DNA of 64,000 nucleotides from Sanderia malayensis (Eukaryota > Cnidaria > Scyphozoa > Semaeostomeae > Pelagiidae): the NCBI GenBank assembly GCA_013076295.1, contig RQOL01000775.1, forward strand, positions 25,201 through 89,200, given 5' to 3'. Below are positions 28,947-43,800 of this stretch, piece after piece. A program made the translations under genes and the position numbers. The notes under the pieces are model-generated. The model searched no databases. It saw only the letters and a list, made by a program, of their open reading frames with translations, and was not told the origin of the DNA. Position 1 is the stretch's first letter. Every line of letters begins with the position of its first letter.

Positions 28947-31012
28947 TTTTAAACCAAGCAAAAAACGTATAAGAACTAGGGCCATAAAATCTATACGGAA
29001 AAAACATGAACTTTTGAATATTTTTAATGACGTCAGTAGAATGGACTAAAGTTCAAATGATGTACTTTTTCAGTTATTTCGCATTGTAATGACATGTCAA
29101 ATTAGGCCCATTCACGGTCATCGCTATCAGTACTGCTTTCATAATCGCTAGAATCGCCAAAAAAGATATAATTAAGTTCCGTGTCGTTTTCAAATGCAAT
29201 TTTGTTGTTTCAATTGGCCTCCTTTCTTTTTCGCTTTCTACCATCTTTCCCAAACAGTGGTAGCTGATTACCCGAAAACATGTTTTGAAGCACTATTGGT
29301 TTTTCGAAGATTTATATTTAATTTTAATTGTAGATAGGTCGCAATATGCTTACCTTCATACCATACAGGCACAACAGATATCTCAGTGTCAGCGGGCTCC
29401 AACTTCCAACCACTGTTCATTATGTTTCTACCGAGCATTATCTTTTACCGCACTGCAGCCTTTTCATTAGCCGAACGTTTGATCGTCTGATATGTTGCTA
29501 TAAAGATTTTGGGTCGGCCGCCAGGCTGATTGATGATTTAGTTTTTATTTTAGTTGCATAATCCTAGCCTGGCTTTGATGCAGTTTTCTTCTTTTAGTCC
29601 ACAGTAGCAATTTAGTTGAAAGAATCCTACAACATTTCTATATCTTCACCAATAACTTCACATTCTCCAAACCCTTCTAATAATGTAAGGATATCGTTAT
29701 CGCCAAACACCTTCTTTAACACTTTTAACTTTCCAGCTCCGAAAGGATACGATGTCGTATCGCAACCTGTTACACATGTATATGCGGAAGGTTCAAACAA
29801 AGATCCTCACCAACGTTATCTATTACTTATTCTCCTTGTATATGCTTACGCCAAATATAAGCTATTTTTCCATGGGTTATGGAGATAGATAGTGATAAAT
29901 ACGTTGACATCCTAAAAGTAGTAGATTACGTTGGTGAGGATCTTTGTCTGAAGCTTGAAGAGTTAAAAGTGTTAAAAGTGTTAAAGAAGGTGCTTGGCGA
30001 TCCTTAAAATATTAGAAGGGTTTGGAGAATGTGAAGTTATTAGTGAAGATGTGGAGAGAAATGTTGTAAGATTCTTTGAACTTAATTGCTACAATGGACT
30101 AAAAGAAGAAAGCTGCATCAAAACCAAGGAAAGATTATGCAACCAAAATAAAAACTAAATCAGAGAAAACGGGCTTGCCCGCTAGGCAAGATCTCACTGG
30201 AGCACTACCGACATCCCGGCAAGCGGGCTGGAAATTTCCCATATGAACACTCCATCCCGCTTACCGGGCCAGAAACACCCCGGTAAGCGGAATGGAGTCT
30301 TCATTGTCAATTTTTCAAGTGACAAATATCATGTTACAGTTTCTATCCCAGCAGGCGGGACGGAACAGAATTCGCATCTGTCTCGCTTAGTGAGCTGCCC
30401 CGGTAAGCGGGCTCATATGAACAGGCCCTTAGACGAGCAAACTTTCAGCTAATGGAATGGCTGCAGTCCGGTAAAAGGGTAATGCTCTGTAGAAACATAA
30501 TGAAAAGTGGCTACGCGCTGACACTTAGATATCTGTTGTGCCTGTACAGTATGAAGGTAAGCATATTGCAACTTATCTACAATTAAAATTAAATATAAAT
30601 CTTCGAAAAACCAAAAGTGCTTCAAAACATGTTTTCGGGTAATCAGCTACCACTGTTTGGGAAAGATGGTAGAAAGCGAAAAAGAAAGGAGGCCAATTGA
30701 AACAGTGAAATTGCATTTGAAAACGACACGAAACTTATAATTATATCTTTTTTGGCGATTCTAGCGATGATGAAAGCAGTACTGATAGCGATGACGGTGA
30801 ATGGGCCTAATTTTACATGTCATTACAATGCGAAATAACTTGAAAAGTACATTATTTGAACTTTAGTCCATTCTACTGACGTCATTACAAAATTTTCAAA
30901 GGTTCATATTTTTTCTGTATACATTTTATGGCCCTAGTTCTTATACGTTTTTTGCTTGGTTTTTCGAAGATTTATATTTAATTTTAATTGTAGATAAGTT
31001 GCAATATGCTTA
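28947..31012. repeat. Internal 2-kb diverged inverted repeat (arm 2)
   Basis: Mirror of 25745-27810, including the inserted MITE (30157-30428). Its ends both carry CTTCGAAAAACC/GGTTTTTCGAAG next to TTAATTTTAATTGTAGAT. Confidence 0.85.
29102..29773 (-). pseudogene. HEEADTR-family protein, middle and C-terminal part (arm 2)
   Basis: Mirror of 26984-27660 with the same GCDTTSYPFGAGK motif at 29773 downward and the same stops. Sequence agreement with arm 1 is very high here, in contrast to the diverged second limb of the inner inverted repeat (29870-31012). Confidence 0.45.
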
Positions 31013-31091
31013 CTTACCCCCAGTAACATGTCTCAAAAAACAGAATTCTGGTTACCCTGATTGCTAGATTTTTATAAGAATTTCCCTGTCT

Positions 31092-31211
31092 ATGTTGTTC
31101 GACACAGGAAGCCATCAATCTTTTATTAGTGCCGAGGCTGTTGATAAGTTAGAGCTAAAAGCAGACAGAAGAGACAGTCTTGGTATCAATGCTTTTGGAA
31201 GGAAACGCTAA
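31092..31211 (+). pseudogene. BEL/Pao retropepsin fragment (arm 2)
   Basis: Mirror of 25546-25665. FDTGSHQSF holds the active-site DTG and the frame stops after FGRKR. It lies about 570 bp upstream of the clathrin light chain start and is not joined to the BEL/Pao integrase piece at 60907-61740. Confidence 0.65.
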
Positions 31212-31559
31212 TTTCGTTCGAACTAAAGAATCAGAGCAGGGTATATTCCGCAACAGCACATATTAAATTACCTAAATATTATATTTATTGCTGTTTATTT
31301 TGAAATGATGTGCTGAACGCAAACAATTTGGATTCTATTGATAGTTTACCCACCGAGAACTGGGTCCACGTATTTCCGTCTAAAAATGGCATTTAGGCTC
31401 GAGTTTTGGTTAGGGTTCCAAGCCTATACTTTTCAGCTTGTCAAACTCTCCATGTATGCCAAGTTTCATGTTGTTGTCATTAAATTCATGATTTTCAAGA
31501 CAAATGACTCCAAGCTAAGCTTCCCCACTATTGGTAATTAGTCACCTAGCGCCCTCGGC

Positions 31560-31782
31560 GCTTCATCTTAAGCGATTTGCATCCGGGGTGATTTTGAAAC
31601 CCTTTTGAAGTCATTGGCCAATGAGATCTTCGGGATTGATGTGATTGAAAAGTCATTGAACAACTGAACTTTTCCTTCCTCTCTTCTCTAAATCTCTCTC
31701 ACTCCCATCCCACCTCCCTCAGTTTTCAGCTTTCAAATTCTATTGAAATATCTAGGGTTTCTGCTACATACACTTGGCGACA
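31560..31782 (+). promoter_or_regulatory. Putative clathrin light chain promoter/5' UTR (arm 2)
   Basis: ATTGGCCAAT at 31613-31622 gives a CCAAT box on both strands. It is followed by a C/T-rich leader (about 31665-31725) and the start context GCGACAATGG with A at -3 and G at +4. No TATA box. The transcription start cannot be placed from sequence alone. Confidence 0.4.
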
Positions 31783-31899
31783 ATGGATTTTAAAGTTGAC
31801 GATTTCCCTTCTGGTGAAGATCCGGCTGCTGAATTTCTTGCGAGGGAACAGAGTGAACTTGCTGAGCTTGGTATCGATGACCATGTTGGTGTTGAAATG
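31783..31899 (+). CDS. Clc: Clathrin light chain exon 1 (arm 2)
   Basis: Thirty-nine codons from MDFKVDDFPSGEDPAAEF to GIDDHVGVEM, phase 0, donor GTGAGT at 31900. The ATG at 31783 is the first methionine; the upstream in-frame TTG is not needed. Confidence 0.95.
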
Positions 31900-34800
31900 G
31901 TGAGTCTCTTCCTCTCTCACTTTGTTAGGCCCACTCTCCCAGAACGAAATAAAAACAAATATAACTGACACCTTTTTACTGGCGTTGTTTTTCATTTGTT
32001 TGGGCTGGTAGAACGAGGAATATCTTAGAGTTGTTTACGAAGACGTCAATTTACCGAATTGGCGAGGAATGCGTAAAAGAAAGGATTTAGGAGCAAATTT
32101 CAGCAGAAAAGCATTTCACCATCTTACTCGAGCGAGGGTGGTTCATTTTCTTACATATGCGGGCCTTACATATAATACGTCCTGGCAAATAGGGACCTTA
32201 CATATACGGCCTAAGTCAAAATAACAGAAAGAATAGAATTAGTCAACAATGAATCACTTGGTGGGGTGGGGGTAAATTTGGGGTACAGAGTCCGAATTTG
32301 AAGTCAGTTGAAATGAGGTCTAATTCTGGGGATTTATTTGGGGCAAAAACTCCTAATAAATAAGCAAGGTCTTTGGATTTTGCTGTAAATCACAGGGTAG
32401 GGCGATTCTGTGGTGCTGATCTCAAATCAATTTCGAGATCATTTGCCCAACCGTCATTTTGCCCAACCATCGTTTCGCCCATCCTCTAAAGACGATTCGG
32501 CCAACCGCTTTAAATGTTTTTGCCCAACTGTTATAGATATTTTGCCCAACTTTGAAAATTTTTATGATGTTTCACATAATATCAGATTCATAATTCAATG
32601 AAACCTTGAAGTTGGATGTAAAACAAAACACTTAATATTAATGTGGAGCAGACTTGATTCCAAAAATGTTACAATGACTGTGTTCTGTGTGCAGGGAAAA
32701 CTATGGAAACCTAAACTTATTAATAACCAATGTGAAATGAAATTATTAACTGCAACAAAAACAAAAGGCGGCAGAAGAACTAATTGCTGCAAAAACACGA
32801 GGGATTATATTCTGTGAGTTGTGAGTTGTCAGTTGCAAGTTGGTACTGTGGCATACAATTGCAAGCATTTCAGCTCAAAATATAATCCTTACATCTAATT
32901 ACAGGAAAGGAAGTTAAAATAGCAAGGGTTAAGCTATTTGAGCTTCCAGGATGCTTGAAAGAGAATATCTTTAATTATAAGTCTTCAATATCTTTAATTT
33001 TATAAAATATATAGAAATTTGATATAAGATATAGACAACTGACAGCTCGCAACTTGCAACTGACAACTGGCAACTCGAGACTTATCCTACCTCAAAAATA
33101 GCTTCAGAGAAAGCAAGAACAGAAAAGGAAGAAGGCTTACTCAAAACGCAAAAGGCTGCATGCAGTTTAAACAAAGATTCTACCATTGTGTTGAAGCTGT
33201 TTGGTTGCATAATGAAGCTTGTACTCGAGGAAGAACTCCTGACAATTCATATTGAATGCATGAGCAGGAATGAATACCGAGATGTTATGGAATACTATTT
33301 ATGGAATGTTAGACATGTGCAGTGTGACAATATCATTGTCAGAAATAAATAGTTGTTTCATAATGATTGTCAACTATAGTAAAGTTCTTTGCACAGTCAT
33401 ACATGAAATGGCACATTCATTCCATATATTTTCTGAAAATGGGAAAGGAAATGGTCACGACAAGAATTGGAAAAGTATGCAGCTGTGTTGCTGGGGTTGG
33501 AAAAGAAAAATAAGAACTCTTTGCCTGAACCTTTCAAAAATGAAATCACAGACAAAAGATTCATCTTAAATGCAAACACTCCTCTAATTATTGACTGAAT
33601 ATAACAACTATTGATATATTTATTCCCTATCCTCTTCTGTTCAGACATCTACATTGTTAGTCAATTTAATAAAATCCGCTAATCCAAATTTGTGGTAAAA
33701 TGTGATTGCTTTGACCTTGAAGTGCATATTTTTGCTGTGTTCTTGTGTTTTTCGACCAATGTGGGACTAGGAGACGGTTGATGTGATGTGAGGAGCAGGA
33801 AAAAGAAAATGGTGGGATCCTGGAGTGATGATAGATTCTGCCCCTAAAGTATGCAGAAAAATGATTGAAGGTTTCACTCCTAAATGCTATGCTGTAGTGT
33901 GTTTTGTTTCCTGGATTTTTTAAATTTATAAATTGGACAAAGATGCATATGGAGTATTCTTTTCCTGAATATGGAATGTCCCAGCACCTGTGTAGGTCTC
34001 AACTTCAGGGCATTATAGATTGAAAATTCAATTCACTTCTCTAAGACTTTGTGCACTTGGAACAATGAGTCCCCATTACCCCCAAAATGTGTCCCCAGAT
34101 TCAAAAATGTATAAAACACAAAGCAGATTTGAGGGTAACAGGTCGTTTTGCCCAACCATGATTTCGCCCAACAACCGTTTTGCCCAACTTGGATTATGGG
34201 ACCTTTGTGGGCGTTTTGCCCAACTCCTGCAAGACCTATCACCCAACCTCAAGAGTCCATTTGCCCAACAAGGTGATAACTTCTATCTGAGTCATGTTAA
34301 TTTCATTTGGAATTCTGAAAAACAACACATGTTTCCTGGCAAGTATCTGCAATTATTTAAGCATCTTTTTCAGAATTTTATCGGTTCATTCAAAATATTT
34401 TCCTATCCACATTGGCATTGCTTGGCCTAACACGGCAAAATCCTTTCTTGACGAAACGTAATTCCCGGGTTTTCAATTTCAGTGTTTAAAAAAAAAGTGA
34501 ATTTTAGTGCCTCTGATAAAGTGAATTTCATTGAATTATGTGTTCAAAATGCATGCATTCAATATGAATTGTTAGGAGTTCTTCCTCGAGTACAAGCTTC
34601 ATTATGCAACCAAACAGCTTCAACACAATGGTAGAATCTTTGTTTAAACTGCATGCAGCCTTTTGCGTTTTGAGTAAGCCTTCTTCCTTTTCTGTTCTTG
34701 CTTTCTCTGAAGCTATTTTTGAGGTAGGATAAGTCTCGAGTTGCCAGTTGTCAGTTGCAAGTTGCGAGCTGTCAGTTGTCTATAACTTATATCAAATTTC

Positions 34801-37800
34801 TATATATTTTAAAAATTAAAGATATTGAAGACTTATAATTAAAGATATTCTCTTTCAAGCATCCTGGAAGCTCGAATAGCTTAACCCTTGCTATTTTAAC
34901 TTCCTTTCCTGTAATTAGATGTAAGGATTATATTTTGAGTTGAAATGCTTGCAATTGTATGCCACAGTACCAACTTGCAACTGACAACTCACAACTCACA
35001 GAATATAATCCCTCGTGTTTTTGCAGCAATTAGTTCTTCTGCCACCTTTTGTTTTTGTTGCAGTTAATAATTTCATTTCACATTGGTTATTAATAAGTTT
35101 AAGTTTCCATAGTTTTCCCTGCACACAGAACACAGTCATTGTAACATTTTTGGAATCAAGTCTGCTCCACATTAATATTAAGTGTTTTGTTTTACATCCA
35201 ACTTCAAGGTTTCAGAAAATTGGACTGTTTTTAGAACAAAGCCACACAGGAAACAGGATTGTAATGAGTAAGTCCAAGCATAAATAAAGTTTAGCTTTGG
35301 TCGAAATGAAAACTCCAAATGGGAAGTTTTTAGAGTGTGTCACAGGCACACCCAATATATATATTTAAAGTTCACCAATAGTAAATTTCCAGGGATACCT
35401 ATGTTATTAACCCCACTTTTTTTGGCAGACCAAGTCTCTTTTTACACATCTTAACATTTTAAAACTTGAAAATTGCACTTGAGAGAAAATGACAAAATAT
35501 TCTACCCTTGACACTTGGGTTTTTGCAATTTTTTGTGTACCTAGGATATCAATGAAAATTGCCCCATTCTGCAGTGTAGCCAGTGGGAAGCTCCTCAAAG
35601 CCACAGTTACAGCAAAGTTATTTCACCAAAGAGAACTGTTGTATCATGATTAGTATAATTATGCATTTTATTGTTTTTTTTAGCAGGGGGTATTAAAGTA
35701 ATCCCGATCCAGAGAAACTGGCTTCAGATTTCAAATTTTTGATGGTTATGTGCATTTAAATTAGTGTTTTTTATCTGGGGTTTTCTACATTTATTTCTGT
35801 GATTTGTTCTTGTTTTGTTTTTATTATGATGTCACATCAACAAAGAATTTACTCTTTTTATCACACTTATAAGCAAGTGAGTGTCACTAACAAATGTCAA
35901 AGACAAATGGCAACATTCAATCACATCAAATATAGGTATTTAGGCTTTTAAGCATGCTAAACGTTCCCTCCCCTCTCCATAATTTTTGTCAGGCCCTTAT
36001 TTGAAAACAATCAGTTTAATCAATTGATAGACGCTTTAGGGTATTTTCACATGAGGCGAGATCCCGTTGAAACAGTGATTTGTATATGAAAATATTTTTG
36101 CGTTAATATGGAGGTGAGCTATCCCACCTGAGTGAGATGAAAATTTCCCATGTGAACATGATTTAGTGGGTCAGCCCGATGAGGTGGAATGAAATGTCAA
36201 TAATGCGCAAGCGTGAATCTGCTGTGTTACTGTGTTTAATAACAAGTTTTTGTTTTTAATTCAAGATTTATAATACTTATATGACTGACTAGCAAGGTAA
36301 GAAATTATAAAATGGAAGAATTATTTTCAAATTGGCGCCACGAGTAATGACGAATTGTTCTCAGTTTCAAAGCGAGACTGGCCCACCCAGGTGGGATAAA
36401 ATGCCCATGTGAATGCAAACTGAAAATAAGCCCACCTTACATGAACAGGCCCTTATTTCCAACTATTGGTTTTACATCAAAGCAGCACTCACTTTAATAG
36501 TGTTAACAGCTAGTTTATGAAAATAATGCACGAAAACTGTGTTGTAATGCGGGGAAAACATTTTTTTAAATGCAGTCGAAGAAGGCCTTCAAATTGTTAG
36601 AATTTATATTTACATTTTTCTCAGTTTTCTGTGTTTGAAATCGTTTTAAAATATCGTTTTTCCTCAGAGTGGTGAAGCTTGACAGGTTGTGTCATTATTT
36701 CATGCAAGCAATTCAAAAGGCGTTACAGTGTTTCCGAAACACAACCTTTCTCCCTGCACGTCCGCTGGAAGTCTTGCACGAGCGCGGCCCGGCGTCCCCC
36801 CGATATGATAAAATTTGAAGCAGGGTATACACGAAAGATTACTCCATCCACTTTTTCGTGAGTGATTTGGTTTTCCTATTTTGGAAATGTCTTTATGTAT
36901 CCCTGGTCTTAATTTTGCTCAAAAGCATGTTTGTGATGGTCAAGCTCTCCCTGCTTGTCGTTAATCGCTTCTTGCATGACCCAGAATCTGGTTTTATTTG
37001 CACAAATTTATGTATCTTTTTATTTATCCATCTTTCTTAAAAAAATTGTAGCAAAAGGTTGGAATTGGGGGTGCAAGTCTATTGCATTAATTTTGCACAT
37101 AAAAACTTGTTTGATGGATGCCATGTTATTGTTCGTCCAAAAAACATGGATCACTTTTCAGATAAAAGCATGCTACAATCATAACATTAGCCAACAGATA
37201 GGCCAGCAACCCACCCACCCACGGCTTCATTTGTTTTCGAAATTGTAAAACTATTACAAGTGGATACCCCACAATCAATGCATTTGTATTTGATTTTAAT
37301 TGTGCACGTTGTACATAGATTCATCTTGTTTTTGAAACATACAAGAACAACCCATTACAACTTCAATGTCGAAAAAACCCGTGAAAAACAAATCATATTT
37401 TGTCAATTATCATAGAAGTATTTTGTCGGGGTCGGGGGAAGAGACCAAATTGCTAACTGCGCAAGCTCCGCCTAGTTTGAGACGACAAATATATCATGTT
37501 AATTGCTTTATAATTTATACATTGAGCTCGGCACATGAAGAGTTCGGCGTTTAATTCCACGTCGCTCCAGGGTCGCATAATGCGACTGGACGTGTCGCTC
37601 CAAATGCGGTCTGCCGCTCCAAATCAAATCTGCCGTATTTTATCAAGTTATACGTCGCTCTTGTCATGCACTTAATTCACCTATTTGATTCGGCGCATGA
37701 GAAGAGCGACCTTTAGTTTCATTTAATTTTAAAGTTTCACATGCAATTCAACAGCTGAAAATTAATAGGTATACTTGAAATGTAAAAACAGCACAATTTT

Positions 37801-40800
37801 GATGATAGCCAAAAGAGAAAGTCAAATATAGCATTTGGAAATTAACGCTTATAGAAAAGAAGCTGAACTCTATTTTGGCCGCTACAGCACGTTGTTTAAT
37901 AAATTTGTAGATTGGCCAGTGGATATGAAGTGAAGTAATGTCTTGATGTTGAAAACCTAGTTGCTCGAAAAATTGAATATTTCTTGTTTGCTCTGATTGT
38001 AGCCTGGTTCTGACTTGAATGACTCAGCTCCTCAGGAGACACAGGAGACATTGGTCAATGGTTTTTCCGATGAGTTGAAGGTTGAGTTACTTCTTACTTT
38101 TTTCTTTTCTTAATGACACCAGTAACCTATTCATTTTTACTAATCTTTTTTTTCTTGGTTTTCACTCTTCATTGACTGAAAGTTATCATTGTATCATAGG
38201 ACGTTCCCTTCTCCCCACCAACAGCAACCATGAATCTCCAGCAACAAGAACCTGAATCATTGAAGTACGATACTCATTTTGTTTATTTTTTTGTTTCTTT
38301 GTTAATGAATTCCTGTCAGGGTTTCTATGAGATTATTGGGACCCAAGAAGAGAATGGGATACCGTAAATCCTCGAATAAGCCCCCACGTTCGAATAAGCC
38401 CCCCCTCGATTAAGCCCCACCTAAGAAATCATTTTTGCAAATAAGCCCCCCCTCGAATAAGCCCCCATGGGGTCTTATTCGAGGGAAGCAAAGTGCAGAA
38501 TAATATCTTATTTCGAGAAAGCCCCCACAAAACAATGGCTATACAGTATCACTTCCTTTGACTGGAGACAAGAAAGCAAAAAGAAACGCTATTTTCGTGA
38601 TGATAAACAAATTATACGTTTTGTTAGATCTTCACACAGCACTTTGTGAAAAAAGTTTAGCTGATTGAGAAAATTATGTCGTCTTTTTTCTGTCAACTTT
38701 TGAAATAAGCCCCCCCCCTCGAATAAGCGCCCCCCTCGAATAAGCCCCCACCCAAAAATTCATTTTTGCAAATAAGCCCCCGGGGGCTTATTCGAGGATT
38801 TACGGTATTACTAAAATGACTTGCGAAATAGACAGGGTATTGCTAATAACAATCTGGCAACGTGCCTAACCAACGATTTTTCTTCAGATTCCGATACTTA
38901 GGGGTCTTACGAATATTTTAAGAGTTAGGAACATTCTGGTAAAACAATGGATGTCACGTGATTGATGATGTCATAATTGACGGTCAGAAAAATGTTAACC
39001 CCCTGGATTTCGAAACCTTTTGTTGCATGTTGTTCGGCACCTCATATGAAGCAAAATTATATAAAACACTTATATTATCACACTCACGGGTAGCGAGATA
39101 TAAGCATTTTCATTTTAGTCACGTGATCAAAATGGCGGTTTGAAATTTTCAAAAATTATGAGGGGACGCTGTTTTACTTGCGATTTGACATCCGAATTGA
39201 AATTCTAGGCTTAAGTAATACCTCAATGAGCTCAAATGCGCTGATATACAGTATATACTCCTAAATTGCTATGGATATTGTCGAAAATTTCAGCGGATTG
39301 TGAAAACCCAACATAACAAAATCCCCAGTTGTGTTAAAAGACATACCTAGAAACTTGTATGAAAAAGCTCTACGGTAACCATTCATCGAAAGAATCTTCA
39401 CTTGAGAAGAAATCGGATACCTCCCGCTCACTGTGATGGTCAATTTCACTCGCAAAGGATTGTGATTCCGTCACTGGCGCAGACGTATTCCCATCTTCTT
39501 CATCATCTCTGTCTTCATGACAAGCAGATAGCGATTCACGAAAAACCGAGCTCTTTACTGGATTACTTTTATTCTTCCTTTCCGTTTTCTCTTGCAGCCA
39601 CCTTCCGATTCACTTGCCTCTGTATCCGCATCACTCGCATTTTTAATCTTCTTTTTTAGGCGTTTCCTTTTGTTTGCTAATGTTGGAGGCAATTGCTTTC
39701 ATGTAAACCAATTTGGTATTAATTTATTCTCCTCAACTTTCCAGCCATTCTCTTCGTAAGATAACGCATCTATATTTTCATGGCAACATATTTTCCAAAT
39801 GTAAACCTGTAGATGGCATCTTCTGATAGCTTGCTCCACGTCTTTTCTTTCAACTTCTGATATAAGCGTATTCTTGTTTGGACATATGTTTCGTTTTCTT
39901 TCCCGCTGGATATATTCATTTGGATATATTGTTTGACGTCTTCCATAGAATCTTTGTCAAGAGTTTTGCTTGCGCCAAGGTTTTCGATTAGCTCACATTT
40001 CGACTCATCTAATCAGCAACTTCTTGAGAATTTTAACTTTTCCTGAATATGATGGTGTCGCAACCAGGAATAACGTGAAGCGCGGTAAAGTTGTTATTAG
40101 CAATACCCTGTCTATATATAGTGGAAAGACAACGCTCTACCCTTCTACACGAATGTAACCATGAGGAAGCCGACACGCGCTTAGTCCTTCACGCGGCAAA
40201 GCAGGATACGGATGTGGTTATCGTCTCGAAAGATACAGATGTCCTTGTGCTTCTTATATGGGCATTTTCGAAACAGGAAAGTGTTTTTCCAGCCTTAAAG
40301 AGTTTCTACGTTATTATTATTTATGTAGGGATTCTATTAACCGCCCTGGGCAGTTAATAGGGGGGGCTTATTTCACACTTTTTGATATTAGGGTGGGCGC
40401 TTATTGGAGGGGGCGGTTAAAAGAGGGTGGGCGCTAAATACTTTAAGGGGAGAAAGTTTTGCGAGATAAACTTTGGCGAGGCAAGAAACGCGAAATTTTT
40501 TGGACAAACTTTCGCGAATTTACAAATCGAAAAAACTTTGCGAGATAAACTTTCGCGAATAGAGAAATATGTAAAGTATTACGTTAAAACAAATTTCGCG
40601 ATATAAACTTTCGCGAATTGCAATTTTGAAAATATTTGCGTGTCAAACTTTTGGGAAAATGGCCAAAATTCGCGAAATTTGCGACAGTTTATCTCGCGAA
40701 AGTTTCTCCGATTAAAGTAGCGGAGATACGGCAAGTTAAGTTCAAGAACACTATATGCGGAAAATTCATATTTAAAAAGCAAGTTCTGTACTGACATCAT

Positions 40801-43800
40801 CTTATAATATCAATTTATTTGCCAGTTGCGATTTTCTGTTGCAAATTACAAGTTTGATCTTCGTTACATTTGAACTTGCGTTGCGCCCATTTTCCCGAAA
40901 TGATTACCTTTTGAGCAAAACCTTGTCAATCGTAAGTAACTCAAGTAAGTCCATTATTACTGTCTTTGTGGCACTATTGCTCTTGTAATCAATTGGACTT
41001 TAGATTTCGACGATCACAAAGTTTTTCCCTCAAAAAGGATGTGCGTTCTTATTCTGAATCTTGCAAGGTATAAACCCCCTTGGTTATCTTTCTTGGACAA
41101 CACTTTTTGCAAGAAAAGTATCCCTTTTTTGCTTTAGCCTATCATCTTTCATTCGGGGTTTTTGTTTCAGCAGAGCAACGTGTTCATAATTCAAATTGAA
41201 AGGAGTCTTTTGTGTTGTGATGTCAAGCCTGACTCGTAATCAGAGCCCCGTTTCCTTAAAATGGCATTTGGGGAAATTATTCTAGTAGTTTAGTTCAACT
41301 CTGTTCTCAAGTCATTCTTAATTGTTTATTTTGCTGGATTTGTATTTGAAGCTCCGGATTAAATCCCTGAATTTTATGCCCAGAAGGTGAAATTGAAAAG
41401 GTAACTGGTAACAACGAGCTATTTATTTTTGATGGACCTCACTTTTTAAGATTGCAGGGTACGACTTTGATGTAGGCAAGTTAATAGTTTCTCCTCAACT
41501 GCATTCCCAATTCTTTTGTGCATGAGTGTTTCTCAAGAAGATAAATAGTTGTTTAAAGCATTTTCATTGCTCCAACAGTAATGCAAACCGTTGCGATCAA
41601 TACTTAAATATTGTTTTGCAAAATAAAGGTTCTTTGATTTTGATAAAACTAAATATAATACTGAAATCAAAATGTTCCACCTTCAAGAATTTAGGGGGCA
41701 GTAGCACCGGTTGTCGAATGGTCAGAAAATAAATGTTTTTGGACTTTGCTGCATTCAAGGCTGGAGAATTAAATCTGTGAATTTTTGTATCCAGGGGTTA
41801 AAATTGATAAAAAAAAATTGGTCATGAATAGGTAATTCGATTTTACTGGAAATCAGTTATTAGATTGATATTAGTTTAATATTATTTCTTTTAATGTTTG
41901 ACTGATGATGTAGTGTATCTGGCTAACAGCCATCTTTCGTGACTCCCCTGCCAGTTGCTCCTTTTCATTTCGAAATGCTTCCGTGCTTTCAAATCTCGTT
42001 TGCGTTTTTTGATCCATGCAACTATCGTTGCTTCAACGATACTTCATCTGTATCCAATTTTCCATCTGCCACACATTAATTTGTTATTCATATTTGGCAT
42101 GGTAGATATTTTTGTTAATTACGTTGGATTATATTTCTGGTTCGAAGTTTTAGCTCTTTGATCGCGTAACTCAGAAACATTAGGCCATTTTCCGCTTTAC
42201 CATGGAGGTTGATGCATCGATACCAAAGTTGAAGCATTGATCGGCCATCTTTTTGGAGGCTTGCAAACGAATTTTACGGTCTGAAGCCATATAATTCAAA
42301 TGTCAAATACGTGGATATTATTATCGCTCAAGATCAAATAAATACTCGAATGTTCCTCAAATCATGGTCGGTTTAACATATTAAAGTTTTATTGGTGAAT
42401 TGAACGTATTCCTACTATTTCCAGAAGACAATATTTTGCAGTGCAGTGCTGTATGAAAACAATGGCCTTGGCATTTTGTGGTACGAAGTACGGGCGAATT
42501 TGTATGTTACAAACCACGCCCAAACGGAGTAAATTAGATATCAATCGACAGACAATGATCTCTTGAGTACAAATCTGCAATAACATTTGTGGAAGACGCT
42601 CACTCTATTCTTCATTTTAGACCGTATAGGTGATGAGTCCCCTGAAGGGTCCCTTCATTGTAATTGTGATATTTTATCACTTTAGGCTTGAGTGCGGGAA
42701 GATGAGATTTCCTCACCGTCATGACACGATCATGATTTCCTTTTTATTTCCTCAGCATTTATTTAAGTATTCTCTTCCTTGCCTAATTCCGGTCAGCTGG
42801 AATGCCATTTTTGTAAAATGAATTTGGCTTTGTTGAATATTTCATATGCATTGTTTTCAGATGTTCACCTCTCTTACTGACTCTGCACTCAGAGTGATGC
42901 CGTACAGGCTTACCCTTATTGCTGCAACTTCTTGTGCGTATTTTTGCTCACATCTAAGTGGACCATGTGGGTTTCACCCAACAAAAGGGTGATGGATTTA
43001 GCGCAAATAATACCCTGCTTGATCCGTAGGTTTCTGGTTTCTCTATGTCTCTGTACTTTAGCCAATGACGCCATCCTACATCTCGTTCTTGCTATCTTCT
43101 TTTGATCTGTAGAAATGTCTGTTTGCTTGAAGCATAACACAACAAAATCTAATTTATTAAAACGTGGTCTCACGAAACAGGTATATTTGTCTCTGGGTAC
43201 GAAGATAATTACTTCGAGTGTTACCGGCCATCATCAGAATAGTTCACAGTGGATTGCACTCTGAAGTTTACTTTTGATGAAGGTTTAAGGCTATGTTTCC
43301 GTCACGTTTTGGCGATGGTATCAACATCATAGAAATAATAGTAATTGTTTTAACCAGGGAGCCGATCAAGTAAATGCCATGCAAATTTCTTCTTAGAAAA
43401 TGGAGGGAGGAGAAGTCTGAGCTCTTAGAGGAGATGGAGAAAGGAGAAAATGATGAACGTCAACGCTGGGCTGATAAGGCACGAAAAGAATTAGAGGATT
43501 GGTACAATAGGTACAACGAGCAACTTGATAAAGTCAAAAACGAAAACAGGTTAGTTTTCAAACCTTCCGATTTATATTTACTTACCATATATTTGCCACA
43601 AAGTCTCTTGGTGAATATATTTTAATTCATTTTTAGAGCTGCGCAAGAGGAATTCATCGAAGATATGGCAAGTACTTCACAGGGGAATGAATGGGTAAAG
43701 GTTGCACGATTGTGTGATTTTAATCCAAAAGTAAACAAAACTACTAAAGATGTATCAAGAATGCGAAGCATTTTGTTGCGCTTGAAACAAGAACCACTTA

